Positions 41,677-48,331 of a stretch of 48,862 nt of DNA are shown here, piece after piece. The position numbers were made by a program, and so were the translations under genes. This DNA comes from Clostridia bacterium (GTDB taxonomy: Bacteria > Bacillota > Clostridia > Oscillospirales > Acutalibacteraceae). A model generated the notes under the pieces. The model was not told the origin of the DNA, did no database searches, and saw only the letters and a list, made by a program, of their open reading frames with translations. Each line of letters begins with the position of its first letter. Position 1 is the stretch's first letter. The stretch covers positions 1 to 48,862 of the forward strand of contig JAFVSK010000026.1 of NCBI GenBank assembly GCA_017503785.1. The letters are read 5' to 3'.

Positions 41677-42062
41677 CCATCGCGGCAAAAGGCGCCGTGC
41701 GAAAAGCCGTCGTCAGCACCTTGGAGCGCATCGGCCGGGGCTCGTGCGCGGAGATCGAGCGGCGTAGTGACATCGCCGACGGCGGTTCTCGTGCCGCGCT
41801 GTGGGCCTTGCACAAGGATGACCTGGCGCACATCACCGCATGGGAGCGCTCGACGGAGAAGTCGGCACCCGCCGCCGTGTGGGTGCTGGGCCCCGGGCAG
41901 AACGCGCCTCGGCCCGCGCCGAAGCCTCGCGCCTCTCGTGGGTACGTGGCGAAGTACAGTCCGTTCTCGGACGGTGAGCGTACCGTTGATCTGCCGATGG
42001 ACTACCCGGTAAAGTCGGTGTTTGTTGGTGGGGTGAACCCCTGGACTGGAGGTGTTGCGTGA
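41673..42062 (+). CDS. Winged-helix DNA-binding protein 4
   Basis: 129 residues. KAVVSTLERIGRGSCAEIER, then GGSRAALWALHKDDLAHITA gives the winged helix; it continues with WVLGPGQNAPRPAPKPRASR, matching the Gly-Pro-Gly/Pro-rich stretch that follows the winged helix in the other two paralogues. Short C-terminal extension (YSPFSDGERTVDLPMDYPVK). Regulatory or nucleoid role is inferred. Confidence 0.65.
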   Translation: MTIAAKGAVRKAVVSTLERIGRGSCAEIERRSDIADGGSRAALWALHKDDLAHITAWERSTEKSAPAAVWVLGPGQNAPRPAPKPRASRGYVAKYSPFSDGERTVDLPMDYPVKSVFVGGVNPWTGGVA

Positions 42063-42286
42063 ACTGGGTCTTCGTTTTCATCGCGTTCACGGCCCAAGGC
42101 GCCGTGGTCGAGAAGGTGCACATGGACAGCGCGAGCATCTGCGCGGCCTACGGCTAGGGGTACTCGTCCAGGGTGGAGTTGCGGGTCGCCCATGTGCAGG
42201 TGGCCCAATGCGTGTCGCTGCGCAGCGGTGCGGTGATCCCCGTGGGGCCGGTGGGTAAGCGGCCTGTTGGGAAAGGGTTGGTATGA
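42059..42286 (+). pseudogene. Small exported protein interrupted by an in-frame TAG
   Basis: GTG start at 42059 overlaps the previous stop. The frame reads MNWVFVFIAFTAQGAVVEKV, a short stretch with one Cys, then TAG at 42155-42157 (codon 33), and stays open for 42 further codons to TGA at 42284. The part after TAG (RVELRVAHVQVAQCVSLRSG) aligns with the end of the paralogue at 38444, so the protein was evidently longer. It may be a nonsense allele (one C-to-T change from CAG), a sequencing error or a read-through product. TAG ends other genes here, so it is not reassigned. Confidence 0.6.
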
Positions 42287-42376
42287 GCACACCTCCGTGG
42301 GGCTCATTGGGGTGACGTAAGACTATCGCAGAGTTTAGGTGTACGCAACAGTTTTTTCGCGTTGGCCGATGGGTGG

Positions 42377-42405
42377 TTGTGAGCGATTGCGCAATAAGCT
42401 AGAAT
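42377..42405 (+). promoter_or_regulatory. Candidate promoter giving a leaderless mRNA
   Basis: TTGTGA (42377-42382), 17-bp spacer, TAGAAT (42400-42405). The spacer contains the perfect palindrome ATTGCGCAAT (42386-42395). The ATG at 42412 lies 7 bp after the -10 box, exactly where transcription would begin, so the mRNA would have no leader. The 125-bp gap before the gene holds no other gene. Confidence 0.6.
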
Positions 42406-42411
42406 TTGCGC

Positions 42412-42651
42412 ATGTGCGAAATAACTTTATCACCCTGCCCCTTCTGCGGGGGTGCGCCTTCCGAACGGCTGGGCCACAACCCTGGCGGTGGTTTCGGCCC
42501 TGACCCAGTGGACGTCTTCTCGGTCTGCTGTAACCCCTGCGGTGTGCGCTTTGTCGTGTCCAACTGGCCGGGCCACGTCACCGAAGACCAAAAGGCGGCC
42601 GTCCGCGCGAAGTGGAACCATCGTGCACAAACACAGAAAGACCCTTCCTAA
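42412..42651 (+). CDS. Lar-like restriction-alleviation zinc-finger protein
   Basis: 79 residues. N-terminus CPFCGGAPSERLGH and VCCNPCGVRFVV give paired Cys-X2-Cys ligands; the C-terminus has AVRAKWNHRA, the AVxxWNxR ending of the Lar family. Lar of the Rac prophage modulates type I restriction, and small Lar-like proteins are common in temperate phages. It probably starts at the first base of its transcript. Confidence 0.78.
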   Translation: MCEITLSPCPFCGGAPSERLGHNPGGGFGPDPVDVFSVCCNPCGVRFVVSNWPGHVTEDQKAAVRAKWNHRAQTQKDPS

Positions 42652-42920
42652 TGGCCCGCAAGAACACCCCGAAGACACCCCTGCTGGCCGTCCTGCGCCA
42701 GTTGGAGACCGACGACAAGCGCGACGAATTCGCGGGGCTCGCCGGCACGTCGCGTCTGTACCTCTACCAGTTGTCGATCTGCAGCCGCCGCTCGTGCCGC
42801 GCTGACCTCGCCAAGCGGATCGCCGATGCCTCGGTGGTCATGCACGAGAAGTACGGCACGCAGGTGCTGACGCTGGAGGTCATCTGCTCGATGTGCGCTG
42901 AGTGCGAGGTTGCGCCATGA
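42651..42920 (+). CDS. Cro/YdaS-like DNA-binding protein
   Basis: 89 residues; ATG overlaps the previous TAA (TAATG). Helix-turn-helix RDEFAGLAGTSRLYLYQLSI, then RSCRADLAKRIADASV, the layout of YdaS/Cro-like proteins that sit opposite repressor genes. Two Cys pairs at the end (CSMCAECEVA) are unusual. It may be the Cro-type regulator of this phage, possibly acting on the TTGCGCAA palindromes. No CI-like gene is seen nearby. Confidence 0.65.
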   Translation: MARKNTPKTPLLAVLRQLETDDKRDEFAGLAGTSRLYLYQLSICSRRSCRADLAKRIADASVVMHEKYGTQVLTLEVICSMCAECEVAP

Positions 42921-43312
42921 CCAACACCGACACCCGCCCCCAGTTCGAAGACGCCTGCTGGGCCCACTACCAGGGGCTGAAGGCGCGAGGCTGGTCGCAC
43001 CCGGAAGAGGGTGATCCGAACAGCCGGGAGGCCCTGTTCTGGCGCGAAGCGAACGGCCAGTACGGCGTCCGGCAGATCGAGGCAGCATGGCGGGGGTGGT
43101 TGATGCGGGAGGCGGCCGAGGGTTGGGTAGAACCCGGCGGTTTCGGTCTCGGCACTACGGTGGACATCATGCTGACCGACGGCAGCGTGCTGTGCGGCTG
43201 CATCCCGCAGATGGACGGTGACCTCTGGTGGCACGGGGCCGACACGGGCGCGAAGTTCATCGACCCGGTGTACACCAGCATCCTGAAGTGTCGAGTGTCG
43301 CAAAACGTTTAG
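42917..43312 (+). CDS. Small unknown protein
   Basis: 131 residues from ATG 42917 (ATGA overlap). First half holds FEDACWAHYQGLKARGWSHP and FWREANGQYGVRQIEAAWRG, a pattern repeated in small phage early proteins; second half (VDIMLTDGSVLCGCIPQMDG and WWHGADTGAKFIDPV) looks like a small beta barrel of the DUF551-like kind. Function unknown. Confidence 0.65.
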   Translation: MTNTDTRPQFEDACWAHYQGLKARGWSHPEEGDPNSREALFWREANGQYGVRQIEAAWRGWLMREAAEGWVEPGGFGLGTTVDIMLTDGSVLCGCIPQMDGDLWWHGADTGAKFIDPVYTSILKCRVSQNV

Positions 43313-43337
43313 TGTTTTTGCGCAAACGCGATATACT
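43309..43337 (+). promoter_or_regulatory. Candidate promoter with TTTGCGCAAA operator
   Basis: TATACT (43332-43337) is a good -10 box; the -35 (TTAGTG, 43309-43314, 17 bp away) is weak. The spacer carries the perfect palindrome TTTGCGCAAA (43317-43326), five bp before the -10 box, almost the same position as in the promoter at 42377. A weak -35 and a nearby operator suggest activation or repression by one regulator. Confidence 0.55.
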
Positions 43338-43343
43338 GCACGC

Positions 43344-43428
43344 CGCCAGCCAGAATTCCCCGTCACCCGCAGAGCCGCACGGTGGGGGCCTGACACCCCC
43401 ATTTTTGCGGATGGGGTACAGGCTGGCG
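43344..43428 (+). ncRNA. Structured RNA, candidate C4-type antisense RNA
   Basis: Starts about 7 bp after the -10 box. CGCCAGCC (43344-43351) pairs with GGCTGGCG (43421-43428); CCCC (43358-43361) with GGGG (43413-43416); CCGCA (43367-43371 or 43375-43379) with TGCGG (43406-43410); and TGGGGG/CCCCCA (43383-43401) forms a hairpin followed by five T. Conserved-looking words such as CCCCGTCACCCGCAGAGCC recall C4 antisense RNAs of P1-like and many temperate phages, which block translation of a downstream gene. Family match is from memory and needs a covariance search. Confidence 0.5.
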
Positions 43429-43446
43429 CTCCGTCAGGTCTCCACC

Positions 43447-43761
43447 ATGCGGCGCCTTGCAGAAAGGTCGCCAGCCTTGTTCTCTCCTACCAAATTCCCC
43501 TGTACCGCCTGGTACGTCACCGCTTCGCTGAACGTGAAGCAGTTGTCTGTCTGCGGTGTCTATCCTGGCTCCATCAAGGGATACTTCAACTGCGACAAAC
43601 CGTCGCTCCTGCACCAGGGGGGCCTGTTCGCCACGCGCGATGAGGCCATTGCCGAGGCCGAGCGCAAGCTGGAAAAGATGCACGACGCCTACGTGCGCGC
43701 GGGCCAGCGCTGGACGAAGGCGCGTGAAACCGTCTCCAAGCTGAAGGGCGGTGCGGCATGA
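43447..43761 (+). CDS. Protein controlled by the structured leader
   Basis: 104 residues from ATG 43447; a longer frame would read through the structured RNA. Sequence: FPCTAWYVTASLNVKQLSVC, CDKPSLLHQGGLFATRDEAI, then a helix (AEAERKLEKMHDAYVRAGQR). In C4-type systems the gene after the RNA is an antirepressor or division inhibitor; this one is not recognisable as either. It lies two genes before the primase-helicase. Confidence 0.6.
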   Translation: MRRLAERSPALFSPTKFPCTAWYVTASLNVKQLSVCGVYPGSIKGYFNCDKPSLLHQGGLFATRDEAIAEAERKLEKMHDAYVRAGQRWTKARETVSKLKGGAA

Positions 43762-44012
43762 ACATCGAACAGGTCGCAATCTTCATCAGGGTCGATGGGC
43801 GAACCACTCTTGCACCAATCGACCCGAACATGGCTGAGGCTTTCGTGGGGATGCTCAGTGCGTTCCAGACCGGGACGCCCAAAGAAACGAAGCTGGTTGT
43901 ACTGCCAAAACACACTGTAAAACAACTGGGCGCCATGACCGCAGCGCTTGCTCGTGAGATCGCCTTGCGCCAGCAGAGCAAGCAGAAGAAAGCCGAAAGC
44001 CCCCAAGGATGA
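43758..44012 (+). CDS. Small unknown protein before the primase
   Basis: 84 residues, ATGA overlaps at both ends. IEQVAIFIRVDGRTTLAPID, FVGMLSAFQTGTPKETKLVV, then a helix (LGAMTAALAREIALRQQSKQ). Position directly before the primase-helicase suggests a partner or loader, but no family is recognised. Confidence 0.62.
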   Translation: MNIEQVAIFIRVDGRTTLAPIDPNMAEAFVGMLSAFQTGTPKETKLVVLPKHTVKQLGAMTAALAREIALRQQSKQKKAESPQG

Positions 44013-46585
44013 CCGACCATTTTCGCAACCATGGCCGGGCGCTGCTCGCCAACGGCTACCTGATCGTCCCCATCCGCAAGGGCGAAAAACGCCCAGCAAT
44101 CTCTGGCTGGCAAAAGGCCCGCCTCGGCATGGAGGACCTGACCCGCTACCCTGACCACGGGGTGGGTGTGCTCTGCGGCCAGGGGGCGCACCCCATCGTC
44201 GGCGTGGACATCGACGTGAGCCACCCGGTCATCGGCCCTGCGCTCATCGCCTGGTGCCGCCGCAACCTCGGTGATGGGGCCGAGCGTGTGGGGGCCGCGC
44301 CGCGCATCCTGCTGGCCTACCGCGCAGACAGCGCCGGCTGGGCCAAGGGCGCCTCGGTGCAGTTCTTCGACCCCACGGACCCCACCAAGCCGTCCGGCAA
44401 GGACAACCACCAGCAGGTGGAAATCCTGGGCCTGGGCCAGCAGTTCGTAGCCTACCACGAGCACCCGGACACCGGCCGCGACTACCAGTGGGTGGACCTG
44501 ATGGGAGGGCTGGAGTCGCTGCGCGCCTCTGACCTGCCTGTCGTGACCGAGAAGCATGTCGCTGCGCTGCTGGCCGAGGTGAGCCGCCTGGTGCGCACCA
44601 CCCCCGGTGTGACGGTGGTGGGCTCGGCCGAGTCGCCTGCCATGCGCAGCTCCAGCGACGCCGATGACCTGATGAGCTTGGTGGCCCGTGTGGGCATGTC
44701 CTTCGCCGAGGTTGAGCGCTGGATGTCGCACCTGGAGAACGACGGCGACTCCTACGACCACTGGGCACACGTCGGCATGTCCCTGCACCACGAGTTCGCA
44801 GGCACCGAGCATGAGTCCGACGCGCTGGCGCTGTGGAAGGAGTACGGAGCACGCTCCAGCAAGGACGACCCCAAGCAGTACGACTACAAGTGGCGCTCGT
44901 TCGGCGGGGGCAGCGGTGCGCCCACCACGCTGCGCTGGTTGCTGAAAATCTGCGGGCAGGCCAAGCGCGAGAAGGACCACGAAGGGCGCCGCGCCGCGCT
45001 GGACGAAGCCAAGGAACTGATCCAGTCGCAGACCGACAGCCTGAAGTTGGGCGGAAAGGAGGTGCTGGAGAAGCTGAAGCTGCTGATCCCTGACGACCCG
45101 CTGGTGCGCACGGAGATCATTGGCGCCTTCCAGGCGCGCTACAAGGCCCTGACCAAGACCAACATGCCCATCACGCAGGCGCGCGCCCTGCTGGTGGGAC
45201 CACGGGCGGCCACGGTGCAGGCCAAGCGGCCCTTGACCGAGTTCGGCAACGCCGAGCGCATGCTGGACCGCTACGGCGACGGCCTGATGTTCGTGCCCGA
45301 GGTCGGAACGTGGTTCATCTGGACCGGCGTCTACTGGCGCCGCGCGGTGGACGTGGAAATCGAGCATCTGGCGAAAGAGACCATCCGCGCCCTGGTCAAC
45401 GAGGTCGAGGAACACGAGGAACGCGCCGAGTTCTTCCAGTTCTGCGCCCTGAGCCAGCAGGCCAGGATGGTGAGCAACATGGTCAAGCTGGCGTCCAGCG
45501 ATCCGCGCGTCGCCGTGCCGGCTGCCGAGCTGGACAAGCACAGCCACTACCTGGGCGTGCGCAACGGCGTGGTGGACTTGCGCACGGGCGCGCTGCTGCC
45601 CCCGGACCCAGACCTGCGCATCACCTTGGTGGCGGCCTGCGACTTCGACCCTCGGGCCAAGGCGCCGGTGTTTGAGCGCACCATCTCCGAGGTGTTCTCG
45701 GGCGACGAGGACATGGTGGAGTACGTGATGCGCACCTTCGGGTACGCGCTCATGGGCACCCCCATCGAGGACATCATGTTCATCGCCTTCGGCAACGGGG
45801 CCAACGGCAAGAGCACCATCTTCAACGCCGTGCGCCAGGCGTTCGGCAGCTACGCCCGCTCGGCCGATGCCGCTTCGTTTGTGGCAGATGGTAATAAGGG
45901 GGGCGGGGGTGGCCCGCGAGAGGACCTTGTTCGATTGCGGGGGGCTCGTTTCGTCTATGTCAATGAGCCGGATGAAAACGGCGAGCTGCGTGAGGGTATG
46001 GTCAAGAGCATGACCGGGGGCGACACCATCACTGCCCGGGGCATCCATGCCAAGCACAGCGTCGAGATGACCCCGACATGGGTGGTCTACATGCCGACGA
46101 ACCACAAGCCGATCATCAAGGGCAACGACAACGGCATCTGGCGCCGCATGGGCATGCTGCCGTTCGAGCGCAACTTTGAGAACGACCCGAACGTGCCCAA
46201 GGATGGAAAACGGAAGGAAAAACTCGCCCTGGAAATGGCCGGCATCCTTGCGCTGATCGTCAAGGCAGCCCTGCGGTATCAGAAGGACGGCCTCGTGCCG
46301 CCCAAGCGCGTTCTCGCGGCCCGCGACGCCTATCGGTCGCAGATGGACCTCTTGGCCGAGTGGCTGGATGAGTGCTGCGACCTTGATCCTTCGGCCACGG
46401 TGTCGTCAAAAGAGCTGTGGGACTCGTGGGAAATGTTCGCTCGCGGTCGCGGATTGCTCAATTACATCCGAAGTAGCACCGCTCTATCGCGTCGGTTGGA
46501 CACGAGATTTCCGCCAATCCGGGGGTCAGGCGGCGTGCGCTTGAGGTCTGGGTTACGCATAAAGGGTTCAGCGGACCTGTTTTAG
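44009..46585 (+). CDS. Bifunctional prim-pol / SF3 helicase
   Basis: 858 residues. N-terminal prim-pol domain (1-190): RKGEKRPAISGWQKA, GVDIDV with the catalytic Asp67/Asp69, GQQFVAYHEHPDTG. Middle PriCT-like region around 215-310 (LMSLVARVGMSFAEVERWMS; YDHWAHVGMSLHHEF). A D5-N-like stretch precedes the SF3 ATPase: GNGANGKSTIF near 593, FVYVNEPDENGELREG, TARGIHAKHSVEM and MPTNHKPII. It should prime and unwind DNA at the origin as a hexamer. The C-terminus ends KGSADLF. A large inverted repeat follows. Confidence 0.93.
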   Translation: MTDHFRNHGRALLANGYLIVPIRKGEKRPAISGWQKARLGMEDLTRYPDHGVGVLCGQGAHPIVGVDIDVSHPVIGPALIAWCRRNLGDGAERVGAAPRILLAYRADSAGWAKGASVQFFDPTDPTKPSGKDNHQQVEILGLGQQFVAYHEHPDTGRDYQWVDLMGGLESLRASDLPVVTEKHVAALLAEVSRLVRTTPGVTVVGSAESPAMRSSSDADDLMSLVARVGMSFAEVERWMSHLENDGDSYDHWAHVGMSLHHEFAGTEHESDALALWKEYGARSSKDDPKQYDYKWRSFGGGSGAPTTLRWLLKICGQAKREKDHEGRRAALDEAKELIQSQTDSLKLGGKEVLEKLKLLIPDDPLVRTEIIGAFQARYKALTKTNMPITQARALLVGPRAATVQAKRPLTEFGNAERMLDRYGDGLMFVPEVGTWFIWTGVYWRRAVDVEIEHLAKETIRALVNEVEEHEERAEFFQFCALSQQARMVSNMVKLASSDPRVAVPAAELDKHSHYLGVRNGVVDLRTGALLPPDPDLRITLVAACDFDPRAKAPVFERTISEVFSGDEDMVEYVMRTFGYALMGTPIEDIMFIAFGNGANGKSTIFNAVRQAFGSYARSADAASFVADGNKGGGGGPREDLVRLRGARFVYVNEPDENGELREGMVKSMTGGDTITARGIHAKHSVEMTPTWVVYMPTNHKPIIKGNDNGIWRRMGMLPFERNFENDPNVPKDGKRKEKLALEMAGILALIVKAALRYQKDGLVPPKRVLAARDAYRSQMDLLAEWLDECCDLDPSATVSSKELWDSWEMFARGRGLLNYIRSSTALSRRLDTRFPPIRGSGGVRLRSGLRIKGSADLF

Positions 46586-46593
46586 CCCTACAG

Positions 46594-46691
46594 AGTGACG
46601 CAAGTGACGCATTTTGCCCTTTTTTGACTTTTTCCACCTATGCGTAAAGAGAGTTTTGGAAAAAGCACCTAAATGCGTCACTTGCGTCACT
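46594..46691. other. 98-bp inverted repeat with iterons, candidate replication origin
   Basis: The 21-bp arms 46594-46614 (AGTGACGCAAGTGACGCATT and one T) and 46671-46691 are perfect inverted copies. Each arm has two GTGACGCA words, so four in all. Nested inside, CTTTTTCC (46628-46635) mirrors GGAAAAAG (46658-46665), and the loop is A/T-rich. It starts 9 bp after the primase-helicase stop. This looks like an initiator-binding origin; a transcription terminator is an alternative. Confidence 0.6.
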
Positions 46692-46728
46692 AACGGAGAA
46701 ACTTGTAGACAAATTGCAGATTGGTTTT

Positions 46729-47199
46729 ATGCAGATTTTTGAACACGACAAATTGCACTGTGTGATCAGAGCGAGTTTTCCGTACACCTCGGGTGTTTAC
46801 GGATTGCTAGACCCGTTGTCAGGTGAGATTAGGTACGTGGGGTCAAGCGTTCGTATCGAGAAAAGGCTTTACACCCATCACCACAACATCGCCCCTAAAA
46901 ATGCCCGGCCGTGTCAGGTTTGGATGGCACAGATGGTGCTGGCCGGATGGGACATCAAAGCATGTCTTTTGGAGGAAGTAGCTTCGGCAATTCTGCTTGA
47001 TCAGAAACGACGCAATGCCCATGAACGTGTTTGGATTGAGCACTTCAACAATCTCGGTCAGGCCGATCTGAATGTGCAAATGGCACCAGTAGGGCATCCG
47101 AACGGCACCTCGCACCCGTACAAGGTGATGCGGGCTCACATCAATTACCTGCAAGGTTTGCTGTCGGGCCACAACATCCCGTTCACACGGTTTGACTGA
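46729..47199 (+). CDS. GIY-YIG endonuclease
   Basis: 156 residues from ATG 46729; a TTG at 46714 is closer to GGAG and could add five residues. GIY-YIG core: SGVYGLLDPLSGEIRYVGSS with the Arg/Lys-rich follow-up VRIEKRLYTHH, then RVWIEHFNNLGQADLNVQ. These are usually homing endonucleases. Its codon and base use is visibly more A/T-rich than the neighbours, a sign of recent arrival. Confidence 0.85.
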   Translation: MQIFEHDKLHCVIRASFPYTSGVYGLLDPLSGEIRYVGSSVRIEKRLYTHHHNIAPKNARPCQVWMAQMVLAGWDIKACLLEEVASAILLDQKRRNAHERVWIEHFNNLGQADLNVQMAPVGHPNGTSHPYKVMRAHINYLQGLLSGHNIPFTRFD

Positions 47200-47214
47200 A
47201 ACGGAAAGACCCCC

Positions 47215-47682
47215 ATGGAACTGCGAAACACCACCCTCGATGACATCAGCGCCGTGATCGGCTTCAGCGCGACACTGCGTCTCGTGGCCTGGTTCGGTGA
47301 CGGCAGCAACCTCTACGTGCCCATCGTGGCCGAGGAAGGCCACCTGCTGGTCCGCCTGCTGGGTCTGCCAGCCGCCAAGCGACTGTGTGAGGCATGGCCG
47401 GGCGAGCACCTGGCCGTACCCCGCCTGCGCGACCATGAGGACGACCTGCGCAAGCGCAGCGTGGCTCGGTTCATCGAGAAGGGGTTCGGCACCCGCGAGA
47501 TCGCCGGGATGCTCAGGATCAGCGAGCGCCGCGTGCAGCAGATACTGCGCGAGCTGGAGGTGGCCGGACTGGTGCAGGTGGCGGGGCCTGCGCGCCGAGG
47601 TGTTGCTGTGAAAACTGCCGGGGAAAACCTCCAGGGACATTGGCCCCCTCCAACCGGGCTCCTGAAAAAACAGAGCGCATAG
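47215..47682 (+). CDS. Mor-like helix-turn-helix regulator
   Basis: 155 residues. N-terminal part LVAWFGDGSNLYVPIVAEEG, then LLGLPAAKRLCEAWPGEHLA, followed by the helix-turn-helix GFGTREIAGMLRISERRVQQ. This order (small beta module with YVP, then helix-turn-helix) is that of Mor/C-type activators of Mu-like phages, which switch on middle or late genes. The C-terminal ~25 residues are variable. A terminase-small-like role is the main alternative. Confidence 0.6.
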   Translation: MELRNTTLDDISAVIGFSATLRLVAWFGDGSNLYVPIVAEEGHLLVRLLGLPAAKRLCEAWPGEHLAVPRLRDHEDDLRKRSVARFIEKGFGTREIAGMLRISERRVQQILRELEVAGLVQVAGPARRGVAVKTAGENLQGHWPPPTGLLKKQSA

Positions 47683-47848
47683 GCGCCCAGCAAAAGAGGG
47701 GTCCGTTTGAAAAATTGCACCCAATTTGGCCCACGAAAAAGGGCGGGCGATTTTGTGCATGAGAAAGAGGGGTGCCGATGTGCACGGAGCACAGGTCTCT
47801 ACGGCACCGCCAGCAGACCACTCCAAGAAATACAGGGAAATCGGGGTC

Positions 47849-47892
47849 TAGCGCTTATCCATAAAGCGTTGGTAGCTATCTGTTTTTTAGCA
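47849..47892 (+). repeat. REP-like hairpin element 1
   Basis: Pattern TAGCGCTTATCCATAAAGCG, then GGTAGCTATCTGTTTTTTAG and CA: two short hairpins, AGCGCTT/AAAGCGTT and a TAGCTATC...TAGCA arm. Near-copies occur at 47943 and, inverted, at 48733. I recall such elements as abundant between genes in Comamonadaceae; not checked. Confidence 0.65.
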
Positions 47893-47942
47893 AAGGTAAG
47901 ACCCCAAGAGCAGCGTTGAACGCCAGGGTGTAAAAGACGGCC

Positions 47943-47985
47943 AGCGCTTATCCAACAAGTGCCGACAGCTATCTGTTTTATAGCA
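47943..47985 (+). repeat. REP-like hairpin element 2
   Basis: Second near-copy in the same orientation: AGCGCTTATCCAACAAGTGC, then CGACAGCTATCTGTTTTATA and GCA. About 75% identical to element 1, with conserved ends and variable middle. Confidence 0.65.
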
Positions 47986-48040
47986 AAAACCCGATTTGCC
48001 CACCACCAAGCAGTACCACCCCAATGGCCGCCCGCGTAGC

Positions 48041-48331
48041 TCACCCGGGCAACGACGCCAGATAGGCCACAGTGCCGTTGGCCCTAGCGAGGTCAACAAG
48101 GGCCTCATCGCCCTCGGAGCTACCAACCCCTTGCCCAACGAGAAAATCGCCCACAGCGCGCTGTTGGACGGACAGCAGGGGTGTCCGATCGACCCCATGG
48201 TCCTCCCCATAGTGAGTGAACATGCAGGTGGTCACGTAGATCAGCACCGCAACCGCTGTGGTTGAGCCCACATGGCGGTAGTTTAGAGAAGCCGTCAAAC
48301 GCCCAATCTCGTTGTTGATCGTGTCACACAT
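48041..48331 (-). CDS. Possible small membrane protein
   Basis: 96 residues from ATG 48331: MCDTINNEIGRLTASLNYRH, one membrane helix (TTAVAVLIYVTTCMF), then TPLLSVQQRAVGDFLVGQGV and a short end. Codon pattern looks coding, but the ribosome-binding site is weak and there is no supporting operon. It might be a host or phage-edge gene. Family unknown. Confidence 0.4.
   Translation of the reverse strand: MCDTINNEIGRLTASLNYRHVGSTTAVAVLIYVTTCMFTHYGEDHGVDRTPLLSVQQRAVGDFLVGQGVGSSEGDEALVDLARANGTVAYLASLPG

Larger units (their letters stand above)
47683..48040. other. Non-coding stretch with two chromosomal-type hairpin repeats
   Basis: No credible gene. The stretch is interrupted by stops in all frames except short shadows. 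Two related hairpin repeats (listed separately) occur at 47849 and 47943. Base composition is less GC-biased than in the phage genes. Confidence 0.6.

Noticed and set aside
42059-42286. Reassignment of TAG as a sense codon in this phage
   Set aside because: TAG ends the primase-helicase (46583), the 131-residue protein (43310) and the 30-residue gene (22992), so it is used as a stop.
43586-46105. 839-codon open frame on the minus strand
   Set aside because: It is the antisense shadow of the prim-pol/helicase and neighbours in GC-rich DNA; its protein is His/Gly/Val-rich without domain motifs and has no ribosome-binding site.
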